A DNA stretch of 64,000 nt from Phymatolithon calcareum (Eukaryota; Rhodophyta; Florideophyceae; Hapalidiales). The stretch lies in contig OZ345355.1 of NCBI GenBank assembly GCA_977006965.1, positions 1,860,001 through 1,924,000 on the forward strand, written 5' to 3'. The notes beneath the pieces were generated by a model. That model was not told the origin of the DNA. It worked only from the letters and a program-made list of their open reading frames with translations, and did no database searches. Shown here piece after piece: positions 8,582 through 18,591 of the stretch. A program made the translations under genes and the position numbers. Position 1 is the first letter of the stretch. Every line of letters begins with the position of its first letter.

Positions 8582-9334
8582 TTAAACATTGCTCTCCATC
8601 GGGGTTTCGATATCATTACTTGCTTCCCGATCCGACCTTCTTCCACATTTCTCAGTGAGCCTCGTTATGCCTGTAACTATCAACGCAGCCACGGCACACC
8701 AGACCGCAGTTACAATAAGGAGAAAAATAAGAAACAATATCCAGTTCGCAGAGCCACTCAGCTGTGCAAGTATTCGTCGAAGTAGAATAAACTGAAAGGC
8801 AGTCGCTATGATCATCAAGACCAGCGGGATCCAAAAATAAACAGCTCGGAAACGGACTCGCGCTCCAAGCATTGACGTATCAAGCAGGAACAGTAATAGT
8901 GGGAGCAACACGAGAAGGACAGCCAAGGGAGTCCATATCAAAGGGACCACGAACATGATGAGCGGTAAATTAAACAATGCCAGTGCGCACGCAGTCTGGT
9001 GCAAAGGCACGACAATGTTCGGAAGTGAACCGGCACCGCGACCGCGACCGGCGCGCACGGAGCAGTTGGCGAGCATGAGAAACGTTGCAGCTTCCAAGTA
9101 TAATGTCCAAACAAATATGCTCACTGAGGCGTCAACCGGATCGGGGATCGACCACCATATGGCAACGATAATGAGGATGATGAAGGAGGCGAAACGGGTT
9201 GCAGCGAGAACGTAGGGATGAACCCAGAAAGAGAGACCGGCCTCCGGCGTTGTGTGGCCGCCAAAGCAGCGCCCCTTGCAACAGCAACCGGAAGAGCGCT
9301 CGAATTGTTCGTCGGCATTACGTTCACTTTCCAT
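8582..9334 (-). CDS. Hypothetical multi-pass membrane protein, third family member
   Basis: Taking the ATG at 9334, the protein has 250 residues, very close to the 249 of the 4824-5573 paralogue. A frame extension without ATG reaches 9367. It conserves CFGGHTT, HPYVLAATRFASF, LYLEAATFLMLANCSVRAG, LHQTACALALF and the R-V-R-F-R loop, with about six hydrophobic helices at the same positions and a polar tail. The third hydrophobic block and the region after residue 180 are more diverged. It is uninterrupted and on the opposite strand from its two relatives. Function is unknown. Confidence 0.65.
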   Translation of the reverse strand: MESERNADEQFERSSGCCCKGRCFGGHTTPEAGLSFWVHPYVLAATRFASFIILIIVAIWWSIPDPVDASVSIFVWTLYLEAATFLMLANCSVRAGRGRGAGSLPNIVVPLHQTACALALFNLPLIMFVVPLIWTPLAVLLVLLPLLLFLLDTSMLGARVRFRAVYFWIPLVLMIIATAFQFILLRRILAQLSGSANWILFLIFLLIVTAVWCAVAALIVTGITRLTEKCGRRSDREASNDIETPMESNV

Positions 9335-9449
9335 AGTCAGGCGGTTCGCAGATTGAAGGATGCGCAATTGATGTTACCGAGTTACAGTACGGCAGAGAAA
9401 AATTGCCAGGGTGAGCCGAGTGTTATAACGAGTTTCCTGTAAATGGAAA

Positions 9450-10100
9450 TCAAGTTTCATGAAAGTGATTCATGCCCTGCTTCACATATTGTTTGCTGAC
9501 CGCCAACAATCGAAAGGCAACAAGCTTCGTCCATGGCGGTGCTGGAAATTTGTTTTGACTGTTTACAATCTGGAACTTACAGGCCAATATTAGTTGCGGG
9601 CCCAACTTGCATTGTTGCCGCAAAATCTGGAATTGTTTCATAGGATGATATTTTTTCAAATTATATTAAAATATAAATTATTTTCGTACTGTAAAACTAA
9701 GATATAAAATAATGTATTTCTATCTCTTAGTATTACTGTATATCGAAACACAATACTGTTAACGCTCGATGACTGGATCCTCTGTAAGCGTATAACCTCG
9801 TTTTTTAGAACGTTGCGTGCGCCCACGAATACCGTTCAGGCCAAAATTTATCGAAATTTTAATATATTCAGAATAAGCGCATCTTATTTCCGATCGCGTC
9901 TACGAGGACTGTTCACACTGCGCCAGCATTCAGCCCTCCATAGTGGTAGAAATCCCGATCCCGGCAATGCCGTAGAACACGATTTTAGCTACCACAAAAT
10001 CTTCGAATGGGGATGAAGTCATCAGCGACCCAGCTCTTTAAAGCTGCACTTGCGCTCCTGCAGCCCTCTGAAGTCATGGAAACCCCAATCTAGTTAGTGC
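9450..10100. other. AT-rich stretch without a recognised gene
   Basis: Short frames only. A poly-AT segment at about 9640-9740 separates the membrane-protein gene from the degraded region that follows. I see no terminal repeats or conserved motif here. Confidence 0.4.
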
Positions 10101-10760
10101 CGCCCCATGCACAACTGCAAATGCGAGAATTTCTACAATTGCATGACCAACCTCTTCTTTGTAATCCGGGTTTTCAGCGTAAGCAAGTATGTCGGCAATT
10201 AGCATGCGAATACCAGTTATCCCTGCTACATCGGGCCTGCGCAGCCCCTCTGTATCTCTGTTATCCGCGGAGCCTCAATCTACTTTCGTGACTTTCCGGT
10301 CGGTCCGCCGCCATCTTCGAAAAGCGCTCCAGGTGTTTCTGGGCTTATTGTTGCATCATCCTTTGTGACTAGCTCCTATACATCCTCTGCGTGAAGTCTG
10401 TCGCTGCCAATGGCGTCCATATTCCCAACTCTGACTGCGGTTCCAAAAGCGTGATACCACCTGAAGGCTCGTCAGATTCTCCAACCTTATACACGCTTCA
10501 AGCACTTTATCTGCCACAGTTGGTTCATATTGTACGCATGCGGAACAGTTACGCAGATATACACTAATATATCGGTGTCACCATGATCCGACAGTGATGC
10601 TGCAGTTCCGGGCCGGACAGTTCCCACGAGCCTAATGCCGTCAACAATTGTAACTATTGAAATTTATACTATCGCATCACCATTCGCTTCTCTGCTCCCT
10701 GGATTCTCAGATTCGCGCAGTGTGTCGGCATCGATTGCCGCAACTACACGTCGGCTGCCT
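10100..10760 (-). pseudogene. Possible decayed protein-coding region
   Basis: No long frame survives. Read on the minus strand, several consecutive pieces in shifting frames look protein-like: one containing VTIVDGIRLVGTVRPG, one with KVGESDEPSGGITLLEPQSE, and one with AGITGIRMLIADILAYAENP. They run in the same direction, as expected of a gene with accumulated frameshifts. I recognise no family. Chance composition is the main alternative. Confidence 0.25.
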
Positions 10761-10879
10761 CTGCCACATGGGCTGCTGAGCTACACGTGTAGTCTTTGCG
10801 ATATGATATGAATTCACTCCTGCAATATCCTCGATATCTGGATTTCTGACTCCCCGACCGAAGCCATCTAGTTATCGAG

Positions 10880-12250
10880 GGTTGACTGTAGTAACGTTTA
10901 CTTCTCCGCGCGACCTGTTTGATGTGCAAAACAAAAAATTGTTAATGCCTTTAAGTGGGCATTGTGATACGCCCCGCAGAGAGATCTTTTCGCTGCACGT
11001 TAGCCAATCATCGCTGTGCACCTCCGGGAGATTTTACAACAAACAGCTCGCTTATTTATCGTAGGATAGCGAGCAGAGAGAGGGGGAACAACCAACACAT
11101 GAGCCTACATACAACAACAGACAGAACAATAGTGAGGACATCAACCGTCCTCACGGGCACTTTTTTCCAATAAAAGAACCCGAACAGACGACTTTACTGT
11201 GCGGGATGCCCTCCAGAGTGCTTTCTCGACACTCAGTATCAACGCGTTCGTTACAGTATATACGTAATTTCCTCCATTAGAAAATATGGCAAACTTGGTG
11301 AATAGAAGTAATTTCCTACAACAGGGTAGATGCCCGGAACACAACGAACAGAGACGCTTTACCTTCACTTCTCTTCGCCTCAACTTCGCAACAACCGAAC
11401 AAACTCGCAGTTCGATGCCCCTTCTTCTCTGTAGCTCGCCCATGGTGCTCGCTTAAGTAGGGGTTCCGCCCGCAGTCCACTTGTCCGGGTCTTTCCCTAG
11501 GCACTCCTCAGGGAGTCCAGCAGCGGTTGCATGTAAACGCAATGACCGCACATAACAGCGGCGAACACAGCCGCAAACCATCATTCGCGCGTCCAATCCA
11601 CAGTCGCGCACATTCGTAGAATACCTTGTCAGCGGCCTCAGCGTGCCCTCATCAGCGTCCGCCCATCAGCATCGTGCGTCATCGCGCTCATAATGCGCCC
11701 GATCCTTGCCACGGCATTCGCCCGACGAACCAGTGCGTACGCGGCGCAGCTCCAGGGGACCATTGAACCCAGCTGCCACTTGCAGTCCCCACAGATTTGA
11801 CGCTCATTCGGGTGGCGCCACGCGAACTTGGAGACCAAATCAGGCAACCGACACTCAGCCCAATTGCCAAGTATGATCGTTGCGCTCGGTTGATCAGTCC
11901 AGCTTACAGCCGATCACCTCTTGTGCAACAGTTCTGTATCAAAAAATTGCGGGAAAGTTTGCAGTCTTCGCGAAAAGATATTTTCGTTTGCCTTTTCGGA
12001 TCAAAACAAGTTTGCGAAAGACGGGAAACCCGAGAAGCATCGAATATTCGGGTGCCGTTGCGGCACCCAATAATACTGTAAATTCGCACAAGGTGTGAAC
12101 GGACATAGATACTGGACCGTAGGCTGAGCGCCGACAGAAATAATGCATATCATAGTTCCACAGGTGCCTCATTGTCATTTTAGTAAAAAGAGCAAACTAT
12201 GTACCTGTAGTCATTTTAGTATTTCGTCTAATAATTATTTTTTAAAAAAA
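10880..12250. other. Unannotated region with an LTR-like segment
   Basis: No credible gene. The minus strand of about 11150-11560 (a TTAAG-type TATA-like site, an ACCATGGGCGAGC block, then a TTCGGTTGTTGCGAAGTTG block) resembles the minus strand of 20.65-20.90 kb in order and spacing. Both may be LTR promoter regions of one retrotransposon family. The match is partial and I found no terminal duplication. Confidence 0.25.
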
Positions 12251-12267
12251 TGATAAAGAGGTTCTTG

Positions 12268-12784
12268 TCAAGTCATTTTTTCTTCAAATCCATTCGGAAC
12301 AAATGTTCCAACATGCCATTCTCCCTTGCTCTCAGAGAAGCTTCGAACAAGACGGACTTCGCCTTCACTCATGGCAATCGTAGGTATATCGAAGTCTTGC
12401 CCCGTTTTCTCCCGCAGAATACACGCAATAACTTCATTCGTATCATCGGTAACTGTGGCATTGCAGATGACGGCGAGAAGAAACAGAACTCCGGTGATGG
12501 AAAGAACGCCCACAGCTGTAAAGTTCTGCAGCGTAATAAAACCAACGACTGTGTTGCCACTGGACTCTGAAACACGATCCCCGACAATAGATCCAACCTT
12601 ACTAGGAGGCTCATTGTGCACAATCCCAATGTATTGTACGATTAAGCGAAGCGTATCGATCGGTTCGACTGGACTGGTGTAGTTTTCGAGAATGAGATCG
12701 TGGACCTCTCTTGTTCTGTCCAATTTACAGCCAAGACCCTCGTATTGGTTATAAACTTCAGTAGACGGGTGCTGCTGAATGTCT
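12268..12784 (-). pseudogene. C-terminal part of a membrane-protein gene split by the Ty3/gypsy element
   Basis: Starting from DIQQHPSTE, this frame matches residues ~230-398 of the intact paralogue at 46116-47312 almost residue for residue. It includes GCKLDRTREVHDLILEN, the membrane helix (VVGFITLQNFTAVGVLSITG..) and the tail SEGEVRLVRSFSESK. The N-terminal part continues at 18592-19271 on the other side of the retrotransposon. Apart from the insertion I see no other disabling change, so the gene was probably intact until the element arrived. Confidence 0.85.
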
Positions 12785-13290
12785 TGTAAACGCACACTGC
12801 AGTATCGCTTCGCAGTGCATCAAGATAACACTGCAGAGCATCACGTACCCAGAGCGCCAAGCTCACAGTCATCCATATCATCATCTACCACGTAAGCAAT
12901 TAATCCAATCGTGGGATGTCCGAGATGTTACGGGAGGAGCACAATTATGGGCTCTCGTTGAATCATTCCTCGTTCCTTTCCGTCACCCACGAAATAAGTT
13001 TTCTTCGAATCAAGCTGTTACTTGTGCATATCAAAGGCTCACAAGTATTCGGGCTACATTCACAGTTGATTAGTTTGATCCCATAATGGGTAACACCTTA
13101 CTACCATATGTGGACTTGAAATCACCGTTAGTCATTTTGTCTCAATACTTTGTTCATGGGGCAGTTGGCAAGAATTCACCTTGCACAGCTGAGACCCTAC
13201 TTAAGCGGAAAGCTTCCGCCAACCTTACAATAAACTCAGATTTCCACAAGAGTTCAAGGTCCGCGCCTGAAAGGTACGCTCAAGTCTATA
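12785..13290 (+). repeat. 5' LTR of the Ty3/gypsy element
   Basis: This LTR matches 18082-18587 base for base as far as I compared. It contains a candidate polyadenylation signal (AATAAA at about 13229). It also holds the ATG at 13086 that opens the long frame. No obvious TATA box. Directly after it (13291 on) there is no TGG-starting primer-binding site; a palindrome TCTGTACAGA lies near 13301. Confidence 0.95.
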
Positions 13291-13334
13291 GAAATTTCTA
13301 TCTGTACAGAAGGCTTACGCTTGTGCGTTTGTTC

Positions 13335-16300
13335 ATGGTTGACACTCGAACAAGCACCTATCAGGTCGCTGACCAGGCGGCTAGGCAATCTCACCCATCC
13401 GGCATGCCCGGCAACGCAGACCAAGCCGTTGCACAAGCATCCGGCACCGGGGCCCTCTTTCAGCCAGTAACACATCCTGTGCTGAAAAGCTTGGACCCGA
13501 AGAAGGTTTCCGCTTTTATCAGAGAGCGGGAACGCTATGAGATCGAAGTAGCGGAGAAGAGGAAAGAAGTGCCTACGATGGTCGTCGCTTCCTACAAGGT
13601 CTCCATCGACCTTTCCCTGCTGAAGAGCATCCATTTTATTGGCAAGTTTGATGCTATAGCCCCAAACACAAGCTTTCAAGATCTCACATCGGGGCACATC
13701 GAGAAGTTCATCAAAAGTTTAATCAAGCAGGATACTGGAACTTATGACCCCGCCATAATCGAGAAGGCTCTCATTGGCCTTCGAATGCCGATGAGCATTA
13801 CCGACCCAGAGGCCAGAGTACTCGAGTTCGTGGCCAATTTTTTCGAAAGGCTTACACAGATTGGTTGTGAGTCCTTCAAGGACAACAACCCGAAGAAAAC
13901 AATCAAGTTAATGCAGGAGAAACTTTACCCTGCTCGCCTTAAAAACGTAATGGCCAAGGCGCTTGAGTATCAACCGGATATTCGAGAGGACGTGAAGCAG
14001 TATATCAAGACCCTGTGCAAGGAAGCTGTATACACGGAGCGATACAAGACGGACGAGAAAGCCCTCGCTACAAATTCTACTCGCGATCCATCCAAAACCC
14101 CGAGAAGCGGCAGTTCCTCTTCGAAAAATGACCACGGCGAGCGAAAAGACAATGACCGAACTCCCATATGCCTTCATCCACCGCATGCACGTCTGAAGAA
14201 GAGACACTATATGCGAGATTGTGATGAGGTTTCTAAGGAAGAGGCACAAAAATTGCTCAAAGAGCACAGGGCCAAAAAAGCTGTCAAAGCACTGAAGCGT
14301 CCTTCCACAGAGGAAACCTCGACCAACTCGACTCTAATCCGCACTACGTTTGATGGCAGTGTCACAAAATATCTGTGTGCCGACAACGGGTCCGATATCA
14401 ACCTCCTGCCAAAAGACCTCTTTGAAACTGTAGCGGAAAAGAATCCAGATATTCGTGTCGACACCTTCACCGAGTCGAAGAAGTTCAAATTAGCAGCCCT
14501 AAAAGACAAGAACAACAATCCGCTATTTGTTGAGTGCGACAAGAAAACACGTTTTAATATCGACCTTCACGTACGACATGGCAGTACGCTTACCCTACGG
14601 AACGTTGATTGGTATGTGTCGACACAAGAAATGGCAGAACCACTGCTTGGGCGTCCGATACTAGAAGCCCTCGGGTTAAACACAAAATCACTTCTCGTGG
14701 CTGCCTGCGACAGGCATGCTGGCGAAATCGATGTGGAAAACGTGGACCAGAGCGAAAATCGCGAAGGCTCGGTGGCTCGTATTCTCCAGGATGGAGTGTA
14801 CTATTCCGATCGCAGTACCCTCGATGACAACGGGGACGATGATAAGACGTGGTTGGACCTTGGCGAGGACACCAAAGAGGAGAAGGACAAGGCCCTAGAA
14901 GAACTGCTTTCAAACGCAAAGGCAAATGGCGTGAGTGAAGCCGGATTTAAGCGATTGAAAGAAATGGTGGAACGTTACTATGACGTCTTCCGACTTCGCC
15001 TCGGTAATGATCCTCCAGCCTCAGTGACCCCCATGGAGGTCATGCTAAAACCTGATTCACAGCCAGTCATCGCAAAAGCCAGAAGGTATTCGGCGGAACA
15101 GAGGGACTTCATGAAGCGATACATCGAAAAGCTTCAGAAATACGGAATGGTTCAAATCAACAACCATGCTTCATGGGCCGCAGCACCATTGCTGGTTACC
15201 AAACCACCACCCGCAAAATTTCGCCTCACATTTGACTTAAGGCCAATCAATGCATCCAGCGTCCCTGTTGTGTGGCCTCTTCCCCATATCGAGTCCGAAC
15301 TGGCTGATCTGTCTGGCAGCAGCTGCTTCGCAAAAATTGACTTTCCGTCAAGTTACTGGCAACTACCACTGCATGAGTCCTCGCAAGATTTGCACAGTTT
15401 CTTGACCCCTCAAGGAATTTTCAAACCTACTCGCACCCTGCAGGGAGCACGGAACAGCGGCGCCAACTTCCAGTCCCGAGTCGAGCCTTGCTTTGCTGCC
15501 ATCCGAGATAATTTGAAAGCATGGCTTGATGACTTTCTTCTGCATGAAAAAACGGAGGAAAAACTCTTATCAACGCTTGAAACATTTCTCGAAGTGTGCC
15601 TCGAACGAAGTCTTAAGGTGTCTGCGATAAAAACCGTCTTCTTTGCGCACCGAGTTCGTTGGTGCGGCCGCGTTATCGACGGAGAAGGAGTTCATTTCGA
15701 TCCTACCAAAATCAGTGGCATCAAGGATGCATCACCGCCAATCAATGCGGCAGAGCTATGCCAGTATGTTCATTGCCTACAGTGGATGGCAACGGGAATA
15801 CCCGATTTTAGTCGACGCATCAGACCTCTCCGGGACTTGCTTGAAAAGGCATACTCCATGTCCGGGTCTCGAAAGAAAAGGACAATCAAACGTATCATGC
15901 TCTCAACCTTAAAGTGGGGCCCCGTCCACGAGAAGGCATTCAAAGACTTACAGGATGGCCTTCATGAAGTTATTCGGCTCGCTCACCGAGACCAGAAGAA
16001 ATTATTATGTGTGTATACCGATGCTTCGGAAATGCGATGGGCAGCGGTGATAACCCAATGCAATGAGGTCGAACTCAACCTGCCAATCGATGAGCAATGC
16101 CACGAGCCGCTAGCCTTTCTCAGCGCCGACTTCAAGGGTCCGGAAATGCGGTGGACAACTTTCGAAAAAGAGGCTTACGCTATATATCAGGTCTTCCGTA
16201 AGATGGACTACATGTTTGTTACCGAGTCCAATGTTCGGCTTTTCACGGATCACAGAAACTTGTTGTTCGTGTTCAATCCTCTCGCCGTTGAGCCCGCTCT

Positions 16301-18050
16301 CGGACGCCATGTAATCAGCAAGGTCCAAAGATGGTCCCTCTACCTTTCCCGATTCCTCTACTCAATTGAGCATATTGAAGGTGAGAGGAACATATTTGCC
16401 GACATGATATCTCGTTGGTACCACGGATACCGGGGACGACCGACAGCCCTGAAGCGTCTGACACAGGCCATTCTTCAAAATGACATTGTCGAATCTCCAC
16501 TAGGGGACACATTCGAGTGGCCCGACCTGCAGATGATCGCGAAAGAACAATCAAAAAACCGGGGAAATAGGCCGGAAAGCGCTGTTATCGGTCCTGACGG
16601 CTGCGTGCGCATCAAGGAATCTATTTGGATACCGGACCAATGTATTGATCTGCATTGGAAATTGCTGGTGATTGCTCACTGTGGAGCCGCAGGTCACCGT
16701 GGAAGCGAATCTACTGCTAGTTCTCTGCAAGAGTTCTGCTGGTGGTCGAGCATGGAAGCTGACCCGAAAGAGTTCGTCCGGAACTGTATTCATTGCATCA
16801 CGTCAAAATCCGGGTTAAAAATCCCGCGTCCGCTTTCACTTACCACACATGCAACCGGAGCAAACGAGGTCTTGCATTTTGATTTCCTCTTTATGGGACA
16901 CGGGACAGGAAACCTCAAGTATACACTCGTTCTCCGGGATGACCTCTCCAGCTATTTGTGGCTCAGCCCATTTATTGCTGCTGATGCAGAGTCGACAGCG
17001 TCTGTTATATCACGCTGGATCCGAACCTTCACCGCCATGTCGACTTGGGTGAGCGACCAGGGAAGCCATTTTAAGAACCAAGTTCTCAAAGACCTCGCGA
17101 TCACTCATAACATTCGCCACGAATTCACTGTGGCATACTCGCCCTGGGTGAATGGAACAGTCGAAAATTGCATGCGACACATATTGGCCGCATGCAGGGC
17201 ATTAATATCAGAGCTCAAACTCGGCCCACATGACTGGCCGTCTGTACTACCGATTGTACAAACGGTACTCAATGAAGCACCTCTGAAGAGACTGGGAAAA
17301 TCAAGTCGTGGCTCATATCTCACACCATTGGAAGTCATGACTGGTATCGTTCCGAACCGAGCACAGCTACAGGCGCTTTCCCGAGATAAGATAAGTGGCA
17401 ACCCTATGACCCTATCAATGATAAGGGCCAGGAAAGCTTTGGACATCGCTTCCCTACAGACGGCCATGGACCAAATGCACAAGACTGTCACTGAGAACGT
17501 CAGCTTAAACCGGAAGCGCCAAATTGACCACCATAACGAGAGGACCAATCTTATAACACCGCACTTCACCGTTGGAGACTTTGTGGTGGTGCGTTGCATG
17601 AAAAAGCGAAACCACAAGATGGAATTCCGATGGACGGGCCCTCGTCGAGTCACGGAATGCATAGGATCAATGGTTTACCGCGTTGCTACATTATCTGGAG
17701 AAGATACTGAAGTTGTTCATGCCGCACGCCTTCTTCTATACAAAGCAACTCTCGACGGCACTAAAGTATCGGATGAACTGCTTGCACATGCTGAACATTC
17801 GGAATCAGTGTTTGAAATGGTTGAGTCCATCAAAGACATTGGAGAAGATCATGATGGTATTTTCTTGCAAGTACAGTGGCTGGGCCTACCTGACAAAAAG
17901 GATTGGACGTGGCAGCCTATACTCGAGCTTTTCGAAGACGTTCCTGACCATGTTAAATCTTTTCTACATACCACAAGGAAGAAGAAGATATCTGCGAAAG
18001 CTCTAGCTCTCGTCCGAGATTCAACTACTCCAGGTGTGCAATCCAATTGA
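13335..18050 (+). CDS. gag-pol: Gag-Pol polyprotein with C-terminal chromodomain
   Basis: The open frame runs without a stop from an ATG at 13086 inside the 5' LTR. I favour the ATG at 13335, the first after the LTR (about 1,571 residues). Counting from 13086, the order is: a gag-like region; a retropepsin-like motif CADNGSDINLLP near residue 432; reverse transcriptase with AKIDFPSSYWQ near 750 and WLDDFL near 813 (the LDD variant of YxDD); RNase H with YTDAS near 978; integrase with an H-H-C-C finger near 1197-1230; a D, D, E triad near 1264 (HFDF), 1322 (SDQGSHF) and 1359 (GTVEN); and a chromodomain near 1573-1620 (FEMVESI..VQWLGLPDKKDWTWQP). All key residues are visible, so it may be active. 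Gag and Pol are one frame with no frameshift. The chromodomain suggests targeting to modified chromatin, known for chromoviruses. The gag zinc knuckle is not obvious. Confidence 0.93.
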   Translation: MVDTRTSTYQVADQAARQSHPSGMPGNADQAVAQASGTGALFQPVTHPVLKSLDPKKVSAFIRERERYEIEVAEKRKEVPTMVVASYKVSIDLSLLKSIHFIGKFDAIAPNTSFQDLTSGHIEKFIKSLIKQDTGTYDPAIIEKALIGLRMPMSITDPEARVLEFVANFFERLTQIGCESFKDNNPKKTIKLMQEKLYPARLKNVMAKALEYQPDIREDVKQYIKTLCKEAVYTERYKTDEKALATNSTRDPSKTPRSGSSSSKNDHGERKDNDRTPICLHPPHARLKKRHYMRDCDEVSKEEAQKLLKEHRAKKAVKALKRPSTEETSTNSTLIRTTFDGSVTKYLCADNGSDINLLPKDLFETVAEKNPDIRVDTFTESKKFKLAALKDKNNNPLFVECDKKTRFNIDLHVRHGSTLTLRNVDWYVSTQEMAEPLLGRPILEALGLNTKSLLVAACDRHAGEIDVENVDQSENREGSVARILQDGVYYSDRSTLDDNGDDDKTWLDLGEDTKEEKDKALEELLSNAKANGVSEAGFKRLKEMVERYYDVFRLRLGNDPPASVTPMEVMLKPDSQPVIAKARRYSAEQRDFMKRYIEKLQKYGMVQINNHASWAAAPLLVTKPPPAKFRLTFDLRPINASSVPVVWPLPHIESELADLSGSSCFAKIDFPSSYWQLPLHESSQDLHSFLTPQGIFKPTRTLQGARNSGANFQSRVEPCFAAIRDNLKAWLDDFLLHEKTEEKLLSTLETFLEVCLERSLKVSAIKTVFFAHRVRWCGRVIDGEGVHFDPTKISGIKDASPPINAAELCQYVHCLQWMATGIPDFSRRIRPLRDLLEKAYSMSGSRKKRTIKRIMLSTLKWGPVHEKAFKDLQDGLHEVIRLAHRDQKKLLCVYTDASEMRWAAVITQCNEVELNLPIDEQCHEPLAFLSADFKGPEMRWTTFEKEAYAIYQVFRKMDYMFVTESNVRLFTDHRNLLFVFNPLAVEPALGRHVISKVQRWSLYLSRFLYSIEHIEGERNIFADMISRWYHGYRGRPTALKRLTQAILQNDIVESPLGDTFEWPDLQMIAKEQSKNRGNRPESAVIGPDGCVRIKESIWIPDQCIDLHWKLLVIAHCGAAGHRGSESTASSLQEFCWWSSMEADPKEFVRNCIHCITSKSGLKIPRPLSLTTHATGANEVLHFDFLFMGHGTGNLKYTLVLRDDLSSYLWLSPFIAADAESTASVISRWIRTFTAMSTWVSDQGSHFKNQVLKDLAITHNIRHEFTVAYSPWVNGTVENCMRHILAACRALISELKLGPHDWPSVLPIVQTVLNEAPLKRLGKSSRGSYLTPLEVMTGIVPNRAQLQALSRDKISGNPMTLSMIRARKALDIASLQTAMDQMHKTVTENVSLNRKRQIDHHNERTNLITPHFTVGDFVVVRCMKKRNHKMEFRWTGPRRVTECIGSMVYRVATLSGEDTEVVHAARLLLYKATLDGTKVSDELLAHAEHSESVFEMVESIKDIGEDHDGIFLQVQWLGLPDKKDWTWQPILELFEDVPDHVKSFLHTTRKKKISAKALALVRDSTTPGVQSN

Positions 18051-18081
18051 CCTTTTACCATCGCACAAGGTCATGGGGCGG

Positions 18082-18587
18082 TGTAAACGCACACTGCAGT
18101 ATCGCTTCGCAGTGCATCAAGATAACACTGCAGAGCATCACGTACCCAGAGCGCCAAGCTCACAGTCATCCATATCATCATCTACCACGTAAGCAATTAA
18201 TCCAATCGTGGGATGTCCGAGATGTTACGGGAGGAGCACAATTATGGGCTCTCGTTGAATCATTCCTCGTTCCTTTCCGTCACCCACGAAATAAGTTTTC
18301 TTCGAATCAAGCTGTTACTTGTGCATATCAAAGGCTCACAAGTATTCGGGCTACATTCACAGTTGATTAGTTTGATCCCATAATGGGTAACACCTTACTA
18401 CCATATGTGGACTTGAAATCACCGTTAGTCATTTTGTCTCAATACTTTGTTCATGGGGCAGTTGGCAAGAATTCACCTTGCACAGCTGAGACCCTACTTA
18501 AGCGGAAAGCTTCCGCCAACCTTACAATAAACTCAGATTTCCACAAGAGTTCAAGGTCCGCGCCTGAAAGGTACGCTCAAGTCTATA
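18082..18587 (+). repeat. 3' LTR of the Ty3/gypsy element
   Basis: Same 506-bp sequence as the 5' LTR, followed directly by GTCT, the second copy of the target duplication. The bases before it (..TCATGGGGCGG) are only weakly purine-rich, so the polypurine tract is poor or unusual. Confidence 0.95.
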
Positions 18588-18591
18588 GTCT

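Larger units (their letters stand above)
12785..18587 (+). mobile_element. Full-length Ty3/gypsy (chromovirus-like) retrotransposon, 5.8 kb
   Basis: Two 506-bp LTRs (12785-13290 and 18082-18587) flank one uninterrupted gag-pol frame. By eye the LTRs are identical. A 4-bp target duplication, GTCT, lies at 12781-12784 and 18588-18591. The paralogous gene at 46.6 kb shows the empty site with a single GTCT (..GAATGTCTCCACGG). LTRs start TG but end TATA instead of the usual CA. Identical LTRs, an intact frame and a clean TSD indicate a very recent insertion. Confidence 0.95.

Noticed and set aside
11060-11110. Purine-rich tract GCGAGCAGAGAGAGGGGGAA as a polypurine tract before an LTR
   Set aside because: I could not find LTR ends, a TSD or a matching LTR nearby; composition alone is insufficient.
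13254-13697. 147-residue minus-strand ORF across the LTR boundary
   Set aside because: It overlaps the LTR and gag in antisense and starts without context; no motif.
15363-17662. Several minus-strand open frames inside the Ty3/gypsy element
   Set aside because: They are shadows of the strongly coding plus-strand gag-pol frame, with no motifs of their own.
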